A stretch of 64,000 nt of DNA from JBBIQS01 sp037442205 (GTDB taxonomy: Bacteria; Myxococcota; Myxococcia; Myxococcales; UBA5297), in the NCBI GenBank assembly GCA_037442205.1, contig JBBIQS010000008.1, positions 1 through 64,000 on the forward strand. Reading direction: 5' to 3'. Position numbers and translations under genes: made by a program. Shown in pieces: positions 62,186-64,000 of this stretch. The stretch's first letter is position 1. Each line of letters begins with the position of its first letter. The notes below the pieces were generated by a model. It did not search any database. It saw nothing but the letters and a program-made list of their open reading frames with translations, and was not told where the DNA came from.

Positions 62186-64000
62186 ATGGAACTGGGAACT
62201 GTCCGAGCGCTGCGTGGCCCGAATCTGTATGGACGCTGCACCGCCCTCGAGATCAGCCTCGAGCTGGCGGAGTCCGACCTGCCGACCAGCGAGATCGAGT
62301 CGTTCCTGTCGCGGCTGCGGGCGCGCATCCCGTCGCTGGCGGCCTTCGAGTCTCCCAAGACCGGCCCCGAGACGCTGGCGGTGGCGCTGGAGCGGGTGAT
62401 GCTGGCGCTGGAGGTCCAGGCCGGCTGCCAGGTCTCCTTCGGGCGCACCGTGGCCATGGCCAAGCCCGGCTCCTTCAAGGTGGTGGTCGAGTACGGCGAG
62501 GAGGACTCGGGGCGCAAGGCGCTGGAGCTGGCGCGCGAGCTGGTCGACGCCGCCCTGGCCGACCGCACCTTCGAGGTCGGCCCCGCCGTGGCCCAGCTGC
62601 GCTCGCTGGACGAGGACGTCCGCCTCGGGCCCTCGACCGGCTCCATCGTCCGCGCCGCGCAGAAGCGCGGCATCCCCATCCGCCGCCTGAACACCGGCAG
62701 CCTCGTGCAGATGGGCTGGGGTTCGCACCAGCACCGCATCCTGGCCGCCGAGACCGACCGCACCAGCGCCATCGGCGAGTCGATCGCCCAGGACAAGGAG
62801 CTGACCAAGACCCTGCTGCGCTCGGTCGGCGTTCCGGTTCCGACCGGCCGTCCGGCGGAGAGCGCCGAGGAGGCGTGGGAGATCGCCCAGGACATCGGCC
62901 TGCCGGTGGTGGTCAAGCCCCAGTACGGCAACCAGGGCCGCGGCGTGGCCGTCAACCTCAACAGCAAAGAGCAGGTGCTGGCGGCCTACGAGGCCGCGCG
63001 GCAGGAGGGCTCCTCGATCCTGGTCGAGCGCTTCGCGCCCGGCGGCGATCACCGGATCCTGGTGGTCGGCGGCAAGGTCGTCGCCGCCGCCCGTCGCGAG
63101 CCGCCGCAGATCGTCGGCGACGGCATTCACACCGTCGAGCAGCTGGTGGCGATGGTCAACGCCGACCCGCGGCGCGGGCAGGATCACGCCACCTCGCTGA
63201 GCAAGATCCGCCTCGACGCCATCGGCCTGGCGGTGCTCGCCGAGCAGGGCTACACCCCGGCCTCGATCCCGACCTCCGGGACGGTGGTGGTGCTGCGCCG
63301 CAACGCCAACCTCTCCACCGGCGGCAGCGCCGAGGACGTCACCGACTGCGTGCACCCCGACGTGGCCGCGCGCGCGGTCGACGCCGCCAAGGTGATCGGC
63401 CTGGACATCGCCGGCGTGGACGTGGTCTGCCGCGACGTGGGCGTGCCGCTGGAGGAGCAGAGCGGGGTGATCGTCGAGGTCAATGCCGCCCCCGGCTTCC
63501 GGATGCACCTCGAGCCCTCGTCGGGCAAGTCGCGCCCGGTGGGCGAGGCGGTGGTCGGGACCATGTTCCCCGAGGACGACAACGGGCGCATTCCAGTGGT
63601 GGCGGTCACCGGCACCAACGGCAAGACCACCACCACCCGGCTCATCGCCCAGATCCTGCGGACCGACGGCAAGCGGGTGGGAATGACCTGCACCGATGGC
63701 ATCTACCTCGACGATCGGCGGGTGGACACCGGCGACTGCAGCGGGCCCAAGAGCGCCCGGGCGGTGCTGCTCAACCCTCAGGTCGACGCGGCGGTGCTCG
63801 AAACCGCGCGCGGCGGGATGCTGCGCGAGGGGCTGGGCTTCGACCAGTGCCAGGTGGCGATCGTCACCAACGTCGGCGCCGGCGATCACCTGGGGATGGG
63901 CGGCATCGAAACCGTGGAGCAGCTGGCGGCGGTCAAGCGGATCATCGTCGAGAACGTCGCCGCCGACGGCGCCGCGGTGCTCAACGCCGCCGACCCGCTC
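62186..64000 (+). CDS. cyanophycin synthetase, second copy (cut by window end)
   Basis: The first 605 residues of a second synthetase start at ATG 62186 (MELGTVRALRGPNLYGR), with GAAGGAG six bases upstream; an ATG 48 bp earlier is in frame but has poorer spacing. It has the same layout as the first: SMELGTVRALRG start, ATP-grasp with VKPQYGNQGRGV and VEVNAAPGFRMHL, then AVTGTNGKTTTTRL near 473. The sequences are related but far from identical, for example GNQGRGV against GNHGRGV. Tandem cphA/cphA' pairs are known in proteobacteria; the division of work is not fully clear. The gene starts 59 bp after the first copy and runs off the right edge. Confidence 0.93.
   Translation, partial: MELGTVRALRGPNLYGRCTALEISLELAESDLPTSEIESFLSRLRARIPSLAAFESPKTGPETLAVALERVMLALEVQAGCQVSFGRTVAMAKPGSFKVVVEYGEEDSGRKALELARELVDAALADRTFEVGPAVAQLRSLDEDVRLGPSTGSIVRAAQKRGIPIRRLNTGSLVQMGWGSHQHRILAAETDRTSAIGESIAQDKELTKTLLRSVGVPVPTGRPAESAEEAWEIAQDIGLPVVVKPQYGNQGRGVAVNLNSKEQVLAAYEAARQEGSSILVERFAPGGDHRILVVGGKVVAAARREPPQIVGDGIHTVEQLVAMVNADPRRGQDHATSLSKIRLDAIGLAVLAEQGYTPASIPTSGTVVVLRRNANLSTGGSAEDVTDCVHPDVAARAVDAAKVIGLDIAGVDVVCRDVGVPLEEQSGVIVEVNAAPGFRMHLEPSSGKSRPVGEAVVGTMFPEDDNGRIPVVAVTGTNGKTTTTRLIAQILRTDGKRVGMTCTDGIYLDDRRVDTGDCSGPKSARAVLLNPQVDAAVLETARGGMLREGLGFDQCQVAIVTNVGAGDHLGMGGIETVEQLAAVKRIIVENVAADGAAVLNAADPL

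Overview
The window is a high-GC (clearly above 65 %), gene-dense chromosomal segment of a Gram-negative bacterium. It suggests a member of the Myxococcota or a related former deltaproteobacterial group. The signs are a Ser/Thr kinase fused to an HDOD domain, a VIT/VWA protein ending in an AgmX/PglI-like domain, lipoproteins with Asp-Ala-Gly linkers and many cysteines, a TIG lipoprotein, small outer-membrane barrels and a CIRCE-controlled groESL operon. This placement is an inference from gene content. No rRNA, CRISPR array, insertion sequence or prophage was seen; one tRNA gene (Gly, anticodon CCC) is present.

Layout. 0-11 kb: tail of an RGG-rich protein, a small Cys protein, the kinase-HDOD protein, then a leftward block OPT transporter / small ORF / VTT membrane protein / eutB-eutC-eutL, with acetyl-CoA synthetase divergent from it. 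11-16.5 kb: secreted TIG lipoprotein, VIT-VWA protein, SemiSWEET sugar transporter, small lipoprotein. 16.5-25 kb: a 1535-residue unrecognised protein with a hydrolase-like nucleophile elbow, then a tetR-emrB-emrA drug-efflux operon and tRNA-Gly. 25-33.4 kb: PPC-repeat lipoprotein, zinc-ribbon protein, murA, prmC, PilZ protein, a PDZ lipoprotein, a ZIP metal transporter and a vapBC toxin-antitoxin pair. 33.5-42.5 kb: groES-groEL, two coupled unknown genes, rpoZ, and a gliding-type ABC operon (ATPase, permease, GldG, DUF4340). 42.8-50.4 kb: two secreted proteins, aspartokinase, an outer-membrane barrel, DUF1059, an L,D-transpeptidase and a frameshifted toxin gene. 50.7-55.3 kb: a lipoprotein coupled to a 1116-residue collagen-like protein, and another barrel. 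55.3-64 kb: acyltransferase-3 and a cyanophycin locus (DUF1854 protein and an ABC transporter, divergent from two tandem cyanophycin synthetases, the second cut by the window edge).

How genes may work together. EutBC would deaminate ethanolamine to acetaldehyde and ammonia, and the divergent acetyl-CoA synthetase could recover the two-carbon unit after oxidation to acetate. The cyanophycin locus would store nitrogen and carbon as an Asp-Arg polymer. The strongest regulatory finding is a recurring promoter form read directly from the sequence: a TTGACA-like -35, a 16-17 bp spacer and a -10 of TAGGTT or TAGGAA. It precedes groES, rpoZ, the ABC operon and one barrel gene. The least understood items are the giant hydrolase-like protein, the collagen-like protein with 12 cysteine modules, and the role of the cyanophycin-linked ABC transporter.
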